Of a DNA stretch of 64,000 bases, positions 11,421 to 23,075 are shown in pieces. Every line of letters starts with the position of its first letter. Within the stretch, counting starts at the first letter, position 1. The DNA comes from Spongilla lacustris (Eukaryota > Porifera > Demospongiae > Spongillida > Spongillidae): positions 8,692,370 to 8,756,369 of the forward strand of contig OX442416.1 of NCBI GenBank assembly GCA_949361645.1, written 5' to 3'. The position numbers were made by a program, and so were the translations under genes. The notes under the pieces are model-generated. The model had not been told where the DNA came from and made no database searches. It was given only the letters and a program-made list of their open reading frames with translations.

Positions 11421-12370
11421 AGCTTAACCTTTAATCTTCCGTCGTCCTACACGTAGGACGCAAGTTAAAATTAATTTTTAGCAAACTCATATGATCAAAA
11501 AATAAACCAAAATCTCATTGCACTCTAGAAATGGTTATTAATTCAGGAAATATTTTTACTTTCTTGCAATTCTTCAAAGATTGTCAAATACAATCAATAC
11601 TGCATTGCTAAAAGGTGTACTTGCGGTAAATTGCAAAGCAACTTAAAGTACCAAAAAGTAATGTTGGGAATGATCAGAGCAACATTTTAAAAGAAGGGGG
11701 TAGTAGGACAGGTCTTCTGCACTAAGCATATAAAAAAGACCATTGTGAAATTGCTAGCTCCACAAGCTTATGAACGATAGGTATAAAATTTGTCAGACGC
11801 ATGTTGCGGGAATAGCCTAGAGAATGGACAAAATCTCGAAAACGTACGGTGCGTTTTCGGTAAAAATGACAAAATAAATTAAAGTAAAAACACTGCCGTA
11901 GAATGTATAAAGTAGCCCACACATCATGCTTCAAAAAACATTTTTAAAAAGTAATACTTGTCGTACTTTTTTCTGTGACAATTAAATTCTCTACATAATG
12001 CATTTTTAAGAACCGTATCAGTTTATTTGCATCGTGTAACCAAGGGTGTAATTAAAAAAAATAGAATTAAGGTTAACAATTATTTTGTACATGTACATGT
12101 ACACTGTATATATAAACCACTATTACATTTGCACCTGCTACCTGCCCCATGTGTAGGTGATGGTCTGTGCACATGTGATGAGTTGTGTGACATGTATGTG
12201 ATGGGTGCTATGATGGTGGTGACCATCACTAATATAAACGTGCCCTTCCCCAATAAATAGCACCTTGCCTTCACATAAGTCTAGGGAGAACACTGCCTAA
12301 AGCATACCCAGAATGCATAAATTTTGTCTATCAAAGATAAATGCAGCCTTGTCCAAATTTAGGAGCTTAC
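11150..12370. repeat. Duplicated segment (partner 19130-19700)
   Basis: Long near-identical stretches are shared with 19130-19700, starting TACTTTCAGTGTGACCCAG and running through AAGGGCAGGGTGCAGCGCC to GCAGCCTTGTCCAAATTTAG. The copy here is longer only because of the piggyBac-like insertion at 11428-12072. Confidence 0.85.
11424..12076 (+). mobile_element. piggyBac-like MITE, 645 bp, TTAA target
   Basis: The element runs from 11428 to 12072 between two TTAA tetranucleotides. Its ends are CCTTTAATC and, on the other side, the complement CCTTAATTC. TTAA duplication with CCY-type ends is the hallmark of piggyBac. The paralogous locus at 19380 reads GAGCTTAACAATTATT with no insert, which is the expected empty site. 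A palindrome, TCCTACACGTAGGA, sits just inside the left end. No transposase is encoded. Related copies are near 14600-14790, 23910-24110, 34370-34510 and 43250-44099. Confidence 0.9.
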
Positions 12371-13320
12371 AACGTTCTGTTTCTAGCAGTCAAGAGATGG
12401 ATACCACATATTTAGAAATAAGAAATTAAAAAATTACCCCTCCCCCTGAGATAGATACATGTATAATATACATGTACCACATATTTAAAAATAAGAAATT
12501 TATTAATTACATGTAGTGACTCCTCCCCCCCCCCCCCCCCAGCGCACGCCTTGATGTGTGTTCCTCCCCCAAGTCTAAGGTGGCAGCTGAGCTATATGGC
12601 CGCCTCAGCCTGTTATTGATTAGAGCTAATGCTCGATCAATCTTGGTCTGCTCCTATCCCCAATCAACCCAACAGGACAGTTACATGTATCTGTGCATGT
12701 AGTTGTTTGTATGTGTTTTGTGTGTTATTATCATTATTATTGCCTCGGTATTGGGGAAATATGCCTTGATGTGTGTTCCTAACAGACTTCAATTCTGCTT
12801 AGATTATCTGTGGAAATGATTACACTGTACATGCATATCATTTCCTGTAATCCAATACATAACTACTATCTGCAATAATTATTGTAGGAACATGACACCT
12901 ACATGTACATTGTACATGTAGCAAAGTTGACAATGTGGGTAGTTTTTCTTTGTTTTGTTTATTTATTATTTATTTTGTAAGCAGCTTCAAATTGTATACA
13001 CCAATCACATGTAAGATGAGACAATACAACTCAATACAACTAAACAGTGTGATATTGAATGCTACATGTACATATACATAAGAGCTCAAACCATATAAAA
13101 ACTAGTAGTAATGAACAGCATAACCAGCACAGTACATAAAGACAGTTACATGTACCTCTTACATGTACATGCATCAAGCTGCTCATCAATACATACACAC
13201 ATGTATGTACATCTATATATGGCAGTGTGTACTACACATTTCATTGATGGTATTGTGTGTACATGTACATGTATATGTATCCTTAATTCCCTTACATTTG
13301 CATCACTCCACAAATATACT
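12080..13320. other. Intronic spacer with short C run
   Basis: No exon found. The first 300 bp belong to the duplicated block shared with 19390-19790. A C run lies at about 12527-12540. From about 13010 the sequence becomes the repeated ankyrin-exon module. Confidence 0.5.
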
Positions 13321-13323
13321 TAC

Positions 13324-13425
13324 TTCAGATGTTGCTGTATTCACATCAGCACCTGCTCCCAACAAGCTCTGCACTACATCTTGATGACCATTCTGACTTG
13401 CCATATACAATGGAGTTGTATTGTC
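13324..13425 (-). CDS. Ankyrin repeat exon (34 codons)
   Basis: The minus-strand exon follows an acceptor ACCAG, starts DNTTPLYMASQNGHQDVV, continues LLGAGADVNTATSE and ends at GAA|GTAAGT. It is one of three intact near-identical copies (with 18675 and 32740), each inside the same duplicated module with the same flanking intron. Confidence 0.9.
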
Positions 13426-13987
13426 CTGGTAAGGAATGAAAAAGAGACTCATGAATACATGTACATGTACATGTACATTAGTAGGAATTCAGCACATTTA
13501 TGGTGTTAAATACATGTACCACATGTAGCTAATGCTTATGTCATCATCCATGAAGCGCTAAGTCAGTTACATACACATTTATGATTTGGAATTCGTTAAT
13601 CTCAATTTTATATACAATACAAAGAAGTTATTAATATTTACAGGTACATGTACGTGTACATTGTACATGTGTATGTATTTCAAGTGTTATTTTATTTCAT
13701 TGCTAAGATCACAAAAGATAATTAATTTATGAAACTTGTTAAAATCTCAATTTAATCCTTATTAAAAACATTATTCATCTGTAGAATATTTCCAAGTAAT
13801 TTAATTTAAAACAATACAGTATATTCATTACAATACATCACATGCATGTGGGATACATACACATTTATAATTGATTGATGGGAACTCATTAATCTCAATT
13901 TGATTTACAATACAAAAGAAGGTATGAATATTTACAGTACTGTAATATTTATATTTCAAATAGGAAAAGATAGCTGTCATTAGCTGT

Positions 13988-16262
13988 TCTTACACACTAC
14001 CATTGAAAAAATACCATCCATATTTTTCCCACCTTTTAAGAAATAAATGCACCATCAGACCTAGATGAAACCCTGCATGGGACCTCACATGACTGGTCCA
14101 TTGCTGCAAAGCACTAAAGATATGTTTGTGTACAGGGATACATTGTACATGTACATGTACATGTCCTGATGTGTGTTGCTACAACACTTCAATTCTACTT
14201 CGTTTCAAAAGTATCTGTTGACATCTAGCAAAATGTTTGCTTTTGTTTGGTTATTTATTTTTCCAACCGGCTTAAAAATGTAAACAACAATTGCAATTAA
14301 GATGTCACTTGATACATTTGTACATAAGGGTTGAAATCATATTTAAACTAGTAGAATTTAATAAACAAATTAATAGCTATGGAGACTGATTAAAGGACTC
14401 TTAATCTGAATAATAAAATTTAAGTTGAATATTCCAATTACAACAATTTTTATTTCCTTGCAAAGATCATTTTTATTGTTTTTATTTCATGGCTGTACAG
14501 CCTGTTAGCCACAGCTGTGCAAACACAGTGATAATGCTTGTGGTGAAGAAGCATGCAGCACATTTTGTGGACCTCACATGACTTGTCTATTTTGGCAAAG
14601 CAGTAAAGTTTGTGCATTTACATTATATACGAGGGATAATTCTGCTATCTCCAGACAGGACCATCCTTATAATAAACTTTTAGCAAACCCATATGAGCAA
14701 AGTACAAACCAAGACTCATTGTACTGTAGAAATGGTTATCAATTCAGAAAATACTGGTACTTTACAGTCAGTACTGCATTGCCCAAAGATGGTACGGCAA
14801 TAAAAGAGAACGTGGTGCATGCTTCAGCTCCCCATGCTCCGTATGTCTCCACACTGGTTCAGAGCACTTGGCATCGTGCTTTGGTATTAAAATTAATGTA
14901 CAGCATAAGACATGTATGTGTGGACATGTATGTGATGTCACTGCTATAACTGTAGTGAGTTGCAAGCTGAAAGCCAACTTGTGCCAGTAAGGCTGAATGT
15001 GTTCCCCCTTGTAAATCGAAAGTGAAAAACACATGAAAATGTAATGGGCATAGGGTGGTATCCCTTACACCCACTTGTTTGATCCCTCTTATATTTTTAA
15101 GCCGATTTTAAAAGCAGACACATACAACTGTACATCCTCTCTTTGAGGTCTGCAATATTGGATGATGCGGTGCACAGAGATCTGAGTTGCTTTTTAAATC
15201 ACAACTACCGGCCCCCTCTAAAACGTATCAACTCGAATTTTGCCTCTCCCAGTCTTTGAGGATTTTTCTCAACAAAACCAAGAATGGGACCTCACATGAC
15301 TGGTCAATTGCTGCAAAGCACTAAAGACATGTTTGTGTACATGTACAATGTACATGTCTTGATGTGTGTTGCTACAACACTTCAATTCTAAAGCACATTG
15401 TACATGGTATCTGTTGGAACAATTCATTACATGTACATCATGTACGTTGTAAATCAAATAAAATAAACTTACACTGTAACTTGTGTTATTTTTTTTCATA
15501 CCCCTCCCAAAATATGGAGGATATGAAGAAACATGGGAGAACATGTATGTTAATACATGTGTATAAGTACATGTACTTAGAGTAACCCCCCTGTACAGCA
15601 AATGAAGTTTTACCAAAACATGGATGTACAGTGTGTATATGTACATGTACTGTACATGTACACCACACTCATGACACCACACACAGGGTACACTGCCTTA
15701 ATTTACATCTTTCATTTATTAAGAGTACAATAAAAAGATTACATGGAAGAAACATAGAAATTGAAAGGACTGTCATTTATAACAACATAATTACATGTAC
15801 ATATACTGTGTTGTGAAGAGTAAAAATTATATTTCAATGTGACCCAGTACATGTACATATATATTTACTTTCAGTGTTACATATTTTCAGAGTGGTACAA
15901 TTACAGGTACATGTAAATCCACGGGAAATTTTTACCACCCTGAATACATGTGTACATTACCCTCTCATATAATGTTCTCTCCTAAGACACTTTCATACAC
16001 CCTACACTGTACATGTATGATGTCTCATTTAAATAATATACATCTGCACTTCCTGAATAATTAATTTTCTGTGACCTTTGGCATTTCTGGTTTGAACCTT
16101 GACTAAAAAATTTTTTTTTAAATTATTATTATTATTATTAAAACCTTGACTTGTATAGGTTAGGGCTGTTTGCACATGACAAAGACTATTGTGTAGTTGC
16201 ATAAGGAGTAAGATTAATTTAATTACATTGTACCAAATGTGATAATGAATTTTTAATGACAC
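13988..16262. repeat. Segmental duplication copy A (partner 23076-25527)
   Basis: About 2.3 kb is collinear and nearly identical with 23076-25527. Copy A lacks about 240 bp present in copy B at roughly 23395-23635; the break point lies in a short shared TTGTACAT sequence, which suggests deletion by microhomology. Copy A ends where copy B carries the Tc1-type insertion. Open frames inside (for example 14578-14949) are conserved between copies only because the DNA is. Confidence 0.9.
14501..14950. repeat. Interspersed repeat cluster (no recognised coding function)
   Basis: Two repeated blocks meet here. The first is CCTGTTAGCCACAGCTGT...AAGAAGCATGC, also near 10922, 23807, 34077, 34838 and 36158. 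The second is CATGACTGGTC(C/T)ATT...GCAAAGCA(C/G)TAAAG, also near 14089, 15296, 19848, 23170, 23886, 24606, 33348 and 34160. The dispersion suggests an old mobile repeat family. I could not define its termini. Confidence 0.6.
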
Positions 16263-16384
16263 CTACATGTACATGTAGCAAAGTTGACAATGTGGGTAGT
16301 ATATTTTTAATATTTATTAGCATATTTATACATGTATACACCAAATCCATTACAACTCGATACATGTATACAATGTGGTTTTGA

Positions 16385-16735
16385 ATGCTACATGTATGTA
16401 TGTCACATAAAAGTTGAAAAAAGAAACTACATGCACATGTACATGTACAGTGGTATTAATGAACAGCATAACCAGCACAGTACATAAAGACAGTTACATG
16501 TACTTCTTACATGTACATGCATCAAGCTGCTCATCAATACATACACACATGTACATACATCTATCTACACGTATGGCAGTGTGTACTACACATTTCATTG
16601 ATGGTACTGTGTGTACATGTACATACATGTATCATTAATTCCCTTATATTTGCATCACTCCACAAATATAAAATATCATTACTTACATGTACATCAGATG
16701 TAGCATCATTCACGATACATGTACATGTACATATA
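16385..16735 (-). pseudogene. Decayed copy of the ankyrin exon module
   Basis: The flanking module (AACAGCATAACCAGCACAG... to the CATCACTCCACAAATATAA region) matches 13100-13320, 18450-18665 and 32565-32730. The exon itself is reduced to a few codons around GATGCTACATCTGATGT and runs into TACATG repeats, so the ankyrin repeat is lost. Confidence 0.75.
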
Positions 16736-16889
16736 TGCGGGAACATCATGTATGTTCAGTGAGGGGTTAAAAATACTTTGTAAATGTACATGTATATTTT
16801 GTGACCCAGTACCATACATGTATTTTTCTTTGTTTTATTTATTTTGTAAGCAGCTTCAAATTGTATACACCTCTCACATGTAATACAAC

Positions 16890-17230
16890 TCGATACAACT
16901 AAACAGTGTGATATTGAATGCTACATGTACATGTACATGTACATATACATAAGGGTTCAAATCATATAAAAATGAACAGCATAACCAGCAAAGTAATTAA
17001 GGACAGTTACATGTACTTCTTACATGTACATGTATCAAGCTGCTCATCAATACATACACACATGTACATCTACACAATGTATGTACATGTATGGCAGTGT
17101 GTACTACACATTTCATTGATGATATTGTGTGTACATGTACATGTACTTAGTGTAAACCCCCTGTACAGTACAATTGAAGGTTTACCAAACATGGATGTAT
17201 ACATGTACATGTAGACCACACCCATGACAC
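16890..17230. repeat. Second truncated copy of the ankyrin module flank
   Basis: The intron part of the module (AGCTGCTCATCAATACATACAC, then CACATTTCATTGATG) is present, but it switches at about 17140 into sequence shared with 15570-15700 (TTTACCAAAACATGGATGTA type). No exon remains. Confidence 0.65.
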
Positions 17231-17234
17231 CATA

Positions 17235-18660
17235 CACAGGGTACACTGCCTTAATTTACATCTTTCATTCATTTAGGCTTTAGCAAGAGTACAATAAAAA
17301 GATTGCATAATGGAAGAAATATAAAAGTTCAAAGGACAGTCATTAAAAAAAAAAACATACACATGTAATTACATGTACATATACATGTATACTGTGTTGT
17401 GAGGAGTAAAAATTAAATTTCAGTGTGACCCAGTACATATCTGTATTAGTGGTACAAATAAGAAAATAGGCATGCACATGTATTACATGTAGCAAGAGCA
17501 AGATTGCATAATGGAAGAAACATAGAAATTCAATGGACACATTCAGTGTGACCCAGTACATACATGTATTTGTATTTGTGGTACAAATTAAAAAAAGCAG
17601 GATAACCCATCCCTCCCCCCAACCCCCTTCCTATTCATTCACAGGGATACATGCACATGCCTTGATGTGTGTTGCTAACAGACTTCAATTCTGCATAATT
17701 TATAGATTACATGTATCTGTGGAAATTTTATTTCATTGCTACATGTAAGATCACAAAAGATGGCTGTACAGCCTGTTAACCACAGTGTAATACTAAGTCA
17801 ACATACGCATGCCTGTTATTACAGGTTGCGAGGGTTTAAAAATTGTTTGTACATGTATATGTAAATGTACATGTACATGTATATTTACTTTCAGTGTTAC
17901 ATATTTTCAGAGTGGTACTGTATAATTACAGGTCAATCCATGGGAATTTTTACCACCCTGAATACATGTGTACATTACCCTCTCATATAATGTTCTCTCG
18001 TAAGACACTTGCATACACCCTACATGTATGATGTCTCATTTAAATAATATACATGTGCACTTCCTGAATAATTAATTTTCTGTGACCTTTGGCATTTCTG
18101 GTTTGAACCTTGACTTGTATAGGTTAGGGCTGTTTGCACATGACAAAGACTATTGTGTAGTTGCATAAGGAGTAAAATTAATTTAATTACATTGTATCCA
18201 AATGTAATAATTAATGTTTAAAGACACCTACATGTACATGTAGCAAAGTTGACAATGTGGGTAGTACATGTACATGTACATGTATATATTTTAAATATTT
18301 ACTTTGTAAGCATATTTATACATGTATACACCAAAAGCCATTAAAATCAGAAAACACAACTCAATACATGTACATGTATACAGTGTGGTTTTGAATGCTA
18401 CATGTACATACATGTAAGAGTTGAAAAAAAGTACATGTACATGCACAGTAGTAGTAATGAACAGCATAACCAGCACAGTACATAAAGACAGTTACATGTA
18501 CTTCTTACATGTACATGCATCAAGCTGCTCATCAATACATACACACATGTACATACATCTATGTATGGCAGTGTGTACTACACATTTCATTGATGGCATT
18601 GTGTGTACATGTATATGTATCCTTAATTCCCTTACATTTGCATCACTCCACAAATATAAA
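17235..18660. other. Duplicated intronic spacer
   Basis: Parts of 17880-18245 repeat 15835-16262 and 25155-25527 (TGACCTTTGGCATTTCTGG and neighbours). 18360-18660 is the flank of the next ankyrin module. No gene found. Confidence 0.6.
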
Positions 18661-18674
18661 ATATCATTACTTAC

Positions 18675-18776
18675 ATCAGATGTTGCTGTATTCACATCAG
18701 CACCTGCTCCCAACAAGCTCTGCACTACATCTTGATGACCTTTCTCACTTGCTATATACAGTGGAGTAGCATTGTC
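18675..18776 (-). CDS. Ankyrin repeat exon (34 codons)
   Basis: The minus-strand exon starts DNATPLYIASEKGHQDVV, continues LLGAGADVNTATSD and ends at GAT|GTAAGT after an ACCAG acceptor. Differences from 13324 and 32740 are a few substitutions with the frame preserved, which suggests the copies were under some constraint or are young. Confidence 0.9.
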
Positions 18777-18799
18777 CTGGTAAGGAATGAAGAAGGAAC

Positions 18800-19903
18800 T
18801 TGGGTCAGTCTATGGCAGTTCACCAGCTGGTCAATAACATCAAACCATCTTATATTCCCATGCAATCTGGTGTATGTGTTTACCATGACTGGGAAGGTAC
18901 ATGTAACTACATCAATTATCACCTTATTAGCTTTATCAGATTTCAAGATTTGATGTCATAATAGTTTTAGTTATTTCTTGAACATCATGCCTGCTAATGA
19001 TTAGCCACATAATTTAATCCAAGGTATTTTTGAGAAGCATCAAAAAATCTAAATACATACACACACATGTACGAAAACCAAAGTGACAGTACCGCAATCC
19101 TCTACTCCTAACGGGTGGGGTCGATTTATTTACTTTCAGTGTGACCCAGTACATATTTTCAGAGTGGTACAAAAAAAGGGCAGGGTGCAGCGCCTTGCCC
19201 TTTTTTTCAGCACCTTGCCTTGCATGCCTGACTGTGCAATCCCATTAAAAGCTTTGTATGATTACAACCACATATGTTTATGTTTTGATAGGCTATCAAA
19301 ACACTCACATACATGTAACTGTCATAACCACTGAGACCCAAGGGTTGCATTTCACAAACACAGGCATACAAAGAATACAGAGCTTAACAATTATTTTGTA
19401 CATGTACATGTAAATACATGTATATATAAACCACTATTACACATTTGCACCTGCTACCTGCCCCATGTGTAGGTGATGGTCTGTGCACATGTGATGAGTT
19501 GTGTGACATGTATGTGATGGGTGCTATGATGGTGGTGACCATCACTAATATAAATGTGCCCTTCCCCAATAAATAGCACCTTGCCTTCGCATAAGTCTAG
19601 GGAGAACACTGCCTAAAGCATACCTAGAATGCATAAATTTTGTCTATCAAAGATAAATGCAGCCTTGTCCAAATTTAGGAGCTTACAGTGTTCAGTTTCT
19701 AGCAGTCAAGACATACATGTACATGTAAATACCAAATACAATGCGTATTTAATTAATTACCCCAGCGCACGCCTTGATGTGTGTTTCTAACAGACCTCAA
19801 TTCTGCTTAGCTTATAAACAACAAAACCCTGCATGGGACCTCACATGACTGGTCCATTGAGCTGCAAAGCACTAAAGACATGTTTGTGTACAGGGAGGGA
19901 TAC
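18800..19903. other. Spacer; 19130-19700 is the unoccupied partner of 11150-12370
   Basis: No gene found. The TTAA at 19383-19386 lies where the paralogue carries the piggyBac-like MITE. 19839-19900 is another copy of the CATGACTGGTCCATT repeat. Confidence 0.6.
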
Positions 19904-20498
19904 ATGTGGGTCATTCTAGGCTAATTTGTACCACCTAAATCTCATTTTCTAACACCACTTCCCATATATATTCTCCTATATAAAAAACACAAAATCACTT
20001 AATATATGCATACCCCAAGTTGTATCGTTTATTAACTATAACCTTCTGAATAATTAATTTTCGGGGCAACTTGGACCTGTTTAGAATAGAATTGCTTGGC
20101 CATTAAAATCTATATGTTAGGTGTTTTGGTATACATTTATGGATGTTATGTTGATATTCGTAGTAGTGATGGACTTTATAAGAACTGGTATATTGGGGTT
20201 TAATAAGTAATGAATTTGTGATCAGTTTTGCTGTTTCAGAAAATAACATCATCCATTTTGCACCAAACTTTTAGGGTGGGTACATGCTAGTACCAATAGG
20301 GTACTTAGCTAATCAGATGTGCGGGATTCTCATGCACTCGTCTGGGACACCACTTCAAACGCTGGCAGCCATCTTTAATCTCCATCATAATTCAAGTGTT
20401 TGTTTAGTGTGTTTTCAGAGCCACTAAGAGGTGTTAGGACCAAAATTGTTATAGAAAACCAACAGAGTTTACACTAAATGTTTAGCTATCTAAACTGT

Positions 20499-21389
20499 TT
20501 ACAGTAATCTTGCTTGCAGAGCAAGGCTGGCTTCTTGCATGTCCTTTCTTGTCAGAGTGTAGGTTCTACCTGTGGCTGTCACCGGATTGACAAGGGTTAG
20601 GACATCAGAGGGATCAACGTCCACGACATCCTGTCTCACAGGGTAGACAAATGAAGCTGATGGTATGCACGGATGTAGAAATGTCACTGTGATAGTACGT
20701 AGGGATGCGTCAACATTAAGAACATATCCAAGCCAGCATGATGCATCGTATGCAACAGTGACATAACCTCGTATGTCTCCTAATAGTAGGGTGTTGACAA
20801 CCTCTGCTACTGCCACCTTTTCAGTCCGTGAACAGGTACTGTTTGAGAAGGACCTCACTCCTACTGTGTTGGCAGAGATAGGAATGACACTGTGAAGCTG
20901 ATGAGTTCCAGGCACTGTTTTACTGCTCTTCATACGATCATCCAGTAGTCTGGCTTCGTGCTCATGCTCACCAGCAGTCGCAAAGCCAAAGTGCATGCCT
21001 TTGATGATGCTCACAGCAAAATCATACAGCTGTCGTGCCGTGAGTATGTGATGTTCATATATATGCTGAAGGCTGGCTCTTGTGGCAAGCCGCTTTAGGG
21101 TCCCTCCAGCTCCATCTCCAGCAGACTTGCCATGAGATGTGGCAAAGAAGTGCCACTGTGCCCTCACCCCAAAGTCTTCAAAATGGTGGCACAGATTATG
21201 AAAGTTCTTGCAGTGTTTGTACTGGGCGGCGCATCCATCTGACACATAAAAAATCTTTTCTGGCTTCTTCCCATTGCATTGCTCAGTTAGAAAAGAGATT
21301 AGTTTTTTCTGGAAAAGATTAACTGCGCATGCTGTGTGCACTCTGATATGATGATGTAGCACAGACTGGTGAGTTCCCCTCATTGGCAA
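20499..21389 (-). CDS. Transposase-like protein, 5'-truncated (left arm)
   Basis: A minus-strand frame of about 290 codons; the first ATG is at about 21383 and the frame is open further upstream into the spacer. Conserved-looking stretches are FYVSDGCAAQYKHCKNF, HFFATSHGKSAGDGAGG and LKRLATRASLQ. I recall the SDGxAAQYK and HGKxxxDGxGG motifs from a large family of transposon-derived invertebrate proteins, but I cannot name the superfamily. The SDG aspartate may be one of a DDE-type catalytic set. The N-terminal part, which should hold the first catalytic residue and DNA-binding domain, is cut off at the palindrome centre. The frame is intact to its stop after QARLL. It is likely non-functional as a transposase. 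Confidence 0.7.
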   Translation of the reverse strand: MPMRGTHQSVLHHHIRVHTACAVNLFQKKLISFLTEQCNGKKPEKIFYVSDGCAAQYKHCKNFHNLCHHFEDFGVRAQWHFFATSHGKSAGDGAGGTLKRLATRASLQHIYEHHILTARQLYDFAVSIIKGMHFGFATAGEHEHEARLLDDRMKSSKTVPGTHQLHSVIPISANTVGVRSFSNSTCSRTEKVAVAEVVNTLLLGDIRGYVTVAYDASCWLGYVLNVDASLRTITVTFLHPCIPSASFVYPVRQDVVDVDPSDVLTLVNPVTATGRTYTLTRKDMQEASLALQARLL

Positions 21390-21423
21390 CCATTCATCCT
21401 TTTGTATGCTACTATCGCGACAA

Positions 21424-22307
21424 AGGGGAACTCACCAGTCTGTGCTACATCGACATGTCAGAGTGCGCACAGCATGCGCAGTTAATCTTTTCCAGAAAAA
21501 AAACTAATCTCTTTTCTAACTGAGCAATGCAATGGGAAGTAGCCAGAAAAGATTTTTTATGTGTCAGATGGATGTGCCGCCCAGTACAAACACTGCAAGA
21601 ACTTTCATAATCTGTGCCACCATTTTGATGACTTTGGGGTGAGGGCACAGTGGCACTTCTTTGCCACATCTCATGGCAAGTCTGCTGGAGATGGAGCTGG
21701 AGGGACCCTGAAGCGGCTTGCCACAAGAGCCAGCCTTCAGCATATATATGAACATCACATACTCACGGCACGACAGCTGTATGATTTTGCTGTGAGCATC
21801 ATCAAAGGCATGCACTTTGGCTTTGCGACTGCTGGTGAGCATGAGCACGAAGCCAGACTACTGGATGATCGTATGAAGAGCAGTAAAACAGTGCCTGGAA
21901 CTCATCAGCTTCACAGTGTCATTCCTATCTCTGCCAACACAGTAGGAGTGAGGTCCTTCTCAAACAGTACCTGTTCACGGACTGAAAAGGTGGCAGTAGC
22001 AGAGGTTGTCAACACCCTACTATTAGGAGACATACGAGGTTATGTCACTGTTGCATACAATGCATCATGCTGGCTCGGATATGTTCTTAATGTTGACGCA
22101 TCCCTACGTACTATCACAGTGACATTTCTACATCCGTGCATACCATCAACTTCATTTGTCTACCCTGTGAGACAGGATGTCATGGACGTTGATCCCTCTG
22201 ATGTCCTAACTCTTGTCAATCCGGTGACAGCCACAGGTAGAACCTACACTGTGACAAGAAAGAACATGCAAGAAGCCAGCCTTGCTCTGCAAGCAAGATT
22301 ACTGTAA
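21424..22307 (+). pseudogene. Transposase-like protein, 5'-truncated and broken (right arm)
   Basis: This is the inverted copy of the left-arm gene. Compared with it, an AAG codon became TAG at about 21539-21541 (just before PEKIFY/MSDGCAAQYK) and the A run at about 21498-21505 has two extra bases, which shifts the frame. Downstream, 248 codons remain open from 21561 and closely match the left arm with scattered substitutions (for example FEDFGV to FDDFGV). Confidence 0.8.
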
Positions 22308-22917
22308 ACAGTTTAGATAGCTAAACATTTAGTGTAAACTCTGTTGGTTTTCTATAACAATTTTGGTCCTAACACCTCTTAGTGGCTCTGAAAACACACT
22401 AAACAAACACTTGAATTATGATGGAGATTAAAGATGGCTGCCAGCGTTTGAAGTGGTGTCCCAGACGAGTGCATGAGAATCCCGCACATCTGATTAGCTA
22501 AGTACTCTATTGGTACTAGCATGTACCCACCCTAAAAGTTTGGTGCAAAATGGATGATGTTATTTTCTGAAACAGCAAAACTGATCACAAATTCATTACT
22601 TATTAAACCCCAATATACCAGTTCTTATAAAGTCCATCACTACTACGAATATCAACATAACATCCATAAATGTATACCAAAACACCTAACATATAGATTT
22701 TAATGGCCAAGCAATTCTATTCTAAACAGGTCCAAGTTGCCCCGAAAATTAATTATTCAGAAGGTTATAGTTAATAAACGATACAACTTGGGGTATGCAT
22801 ATATTAAGTGATTTTGTGTTTTTTATATAGGAGAATATATATGGGAAGTGGTGTTAGAAAATGAGATTTAGGTGGTACAAATTAGCCTAGAATGACCCAT
22901 GTACATGTCTTGATGTC

Positions 22918-23074
22918 ATTTAATTAAGAATAGTAATAATTTCACTTCTCTAAAATGCCGCGAAACTTCCTGAGAAAGACACAAAGAAGCTCTGTAAAGT
23001 CAGATGTGATGCTGCGTGCTGTTCATCAGGTGAGATTTGACAACAAATCTGTCCAAGGTACAGCTAGAGACTTC
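22918..23074 (+). pseudogene. Fragment of the pogo transposase 5' end
   Basis: The DNA from TTAATTAAGAATAGTAATAA through the start MPRNFLRKTQ to GCTAGAGACTTC is nearly identical to 5181-5340 (one difference seen, CGAGGT to CAAGGT). It is spliced at both ends into other repeats: 15 bp after the palindromic element on the left, and into duplication copy B at CTTCTTACAC on the right. It is therefore a rearrangement scar, not an insertion with its own termini. Confidence 0.9.
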
Positions 23075-23075
23075 T

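Larger units (their letters stand above)
19904..22902. mobile_element. Palindromic DNA transposon made of two head-to-head half elements
   Basis: The element spans 19908-22898. Its ends, GGGTCATTCTAGGCTAATTT and the exact complement, are flanked by ATGT on both sides (19904-19907 and 22899-22902), a 4-bp duplication. Joining the flanks restores GATACATGTACATGTCTTG, the sequence found at 24655. Two arms of about 1.47 kb (19908 to about 21381, and about 21422 to 22898) are inverted copies with a central spacer of about 40 bp. Each arm carries the same 3' part of a transposase-like gene with the N-terminus facing the centre, so the whole looks like a transposon 3' half copied in inverted orientation. 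The superfamily is not certain. Confidence 0.85.

Noticed and set aside
14578..14949. 123-codon frame conserved at 23887-24336
   Set aside because: Conservation is explained by the segmental duplication, which is equally conserved outside the frame. The copies end differently and no domain is visible.
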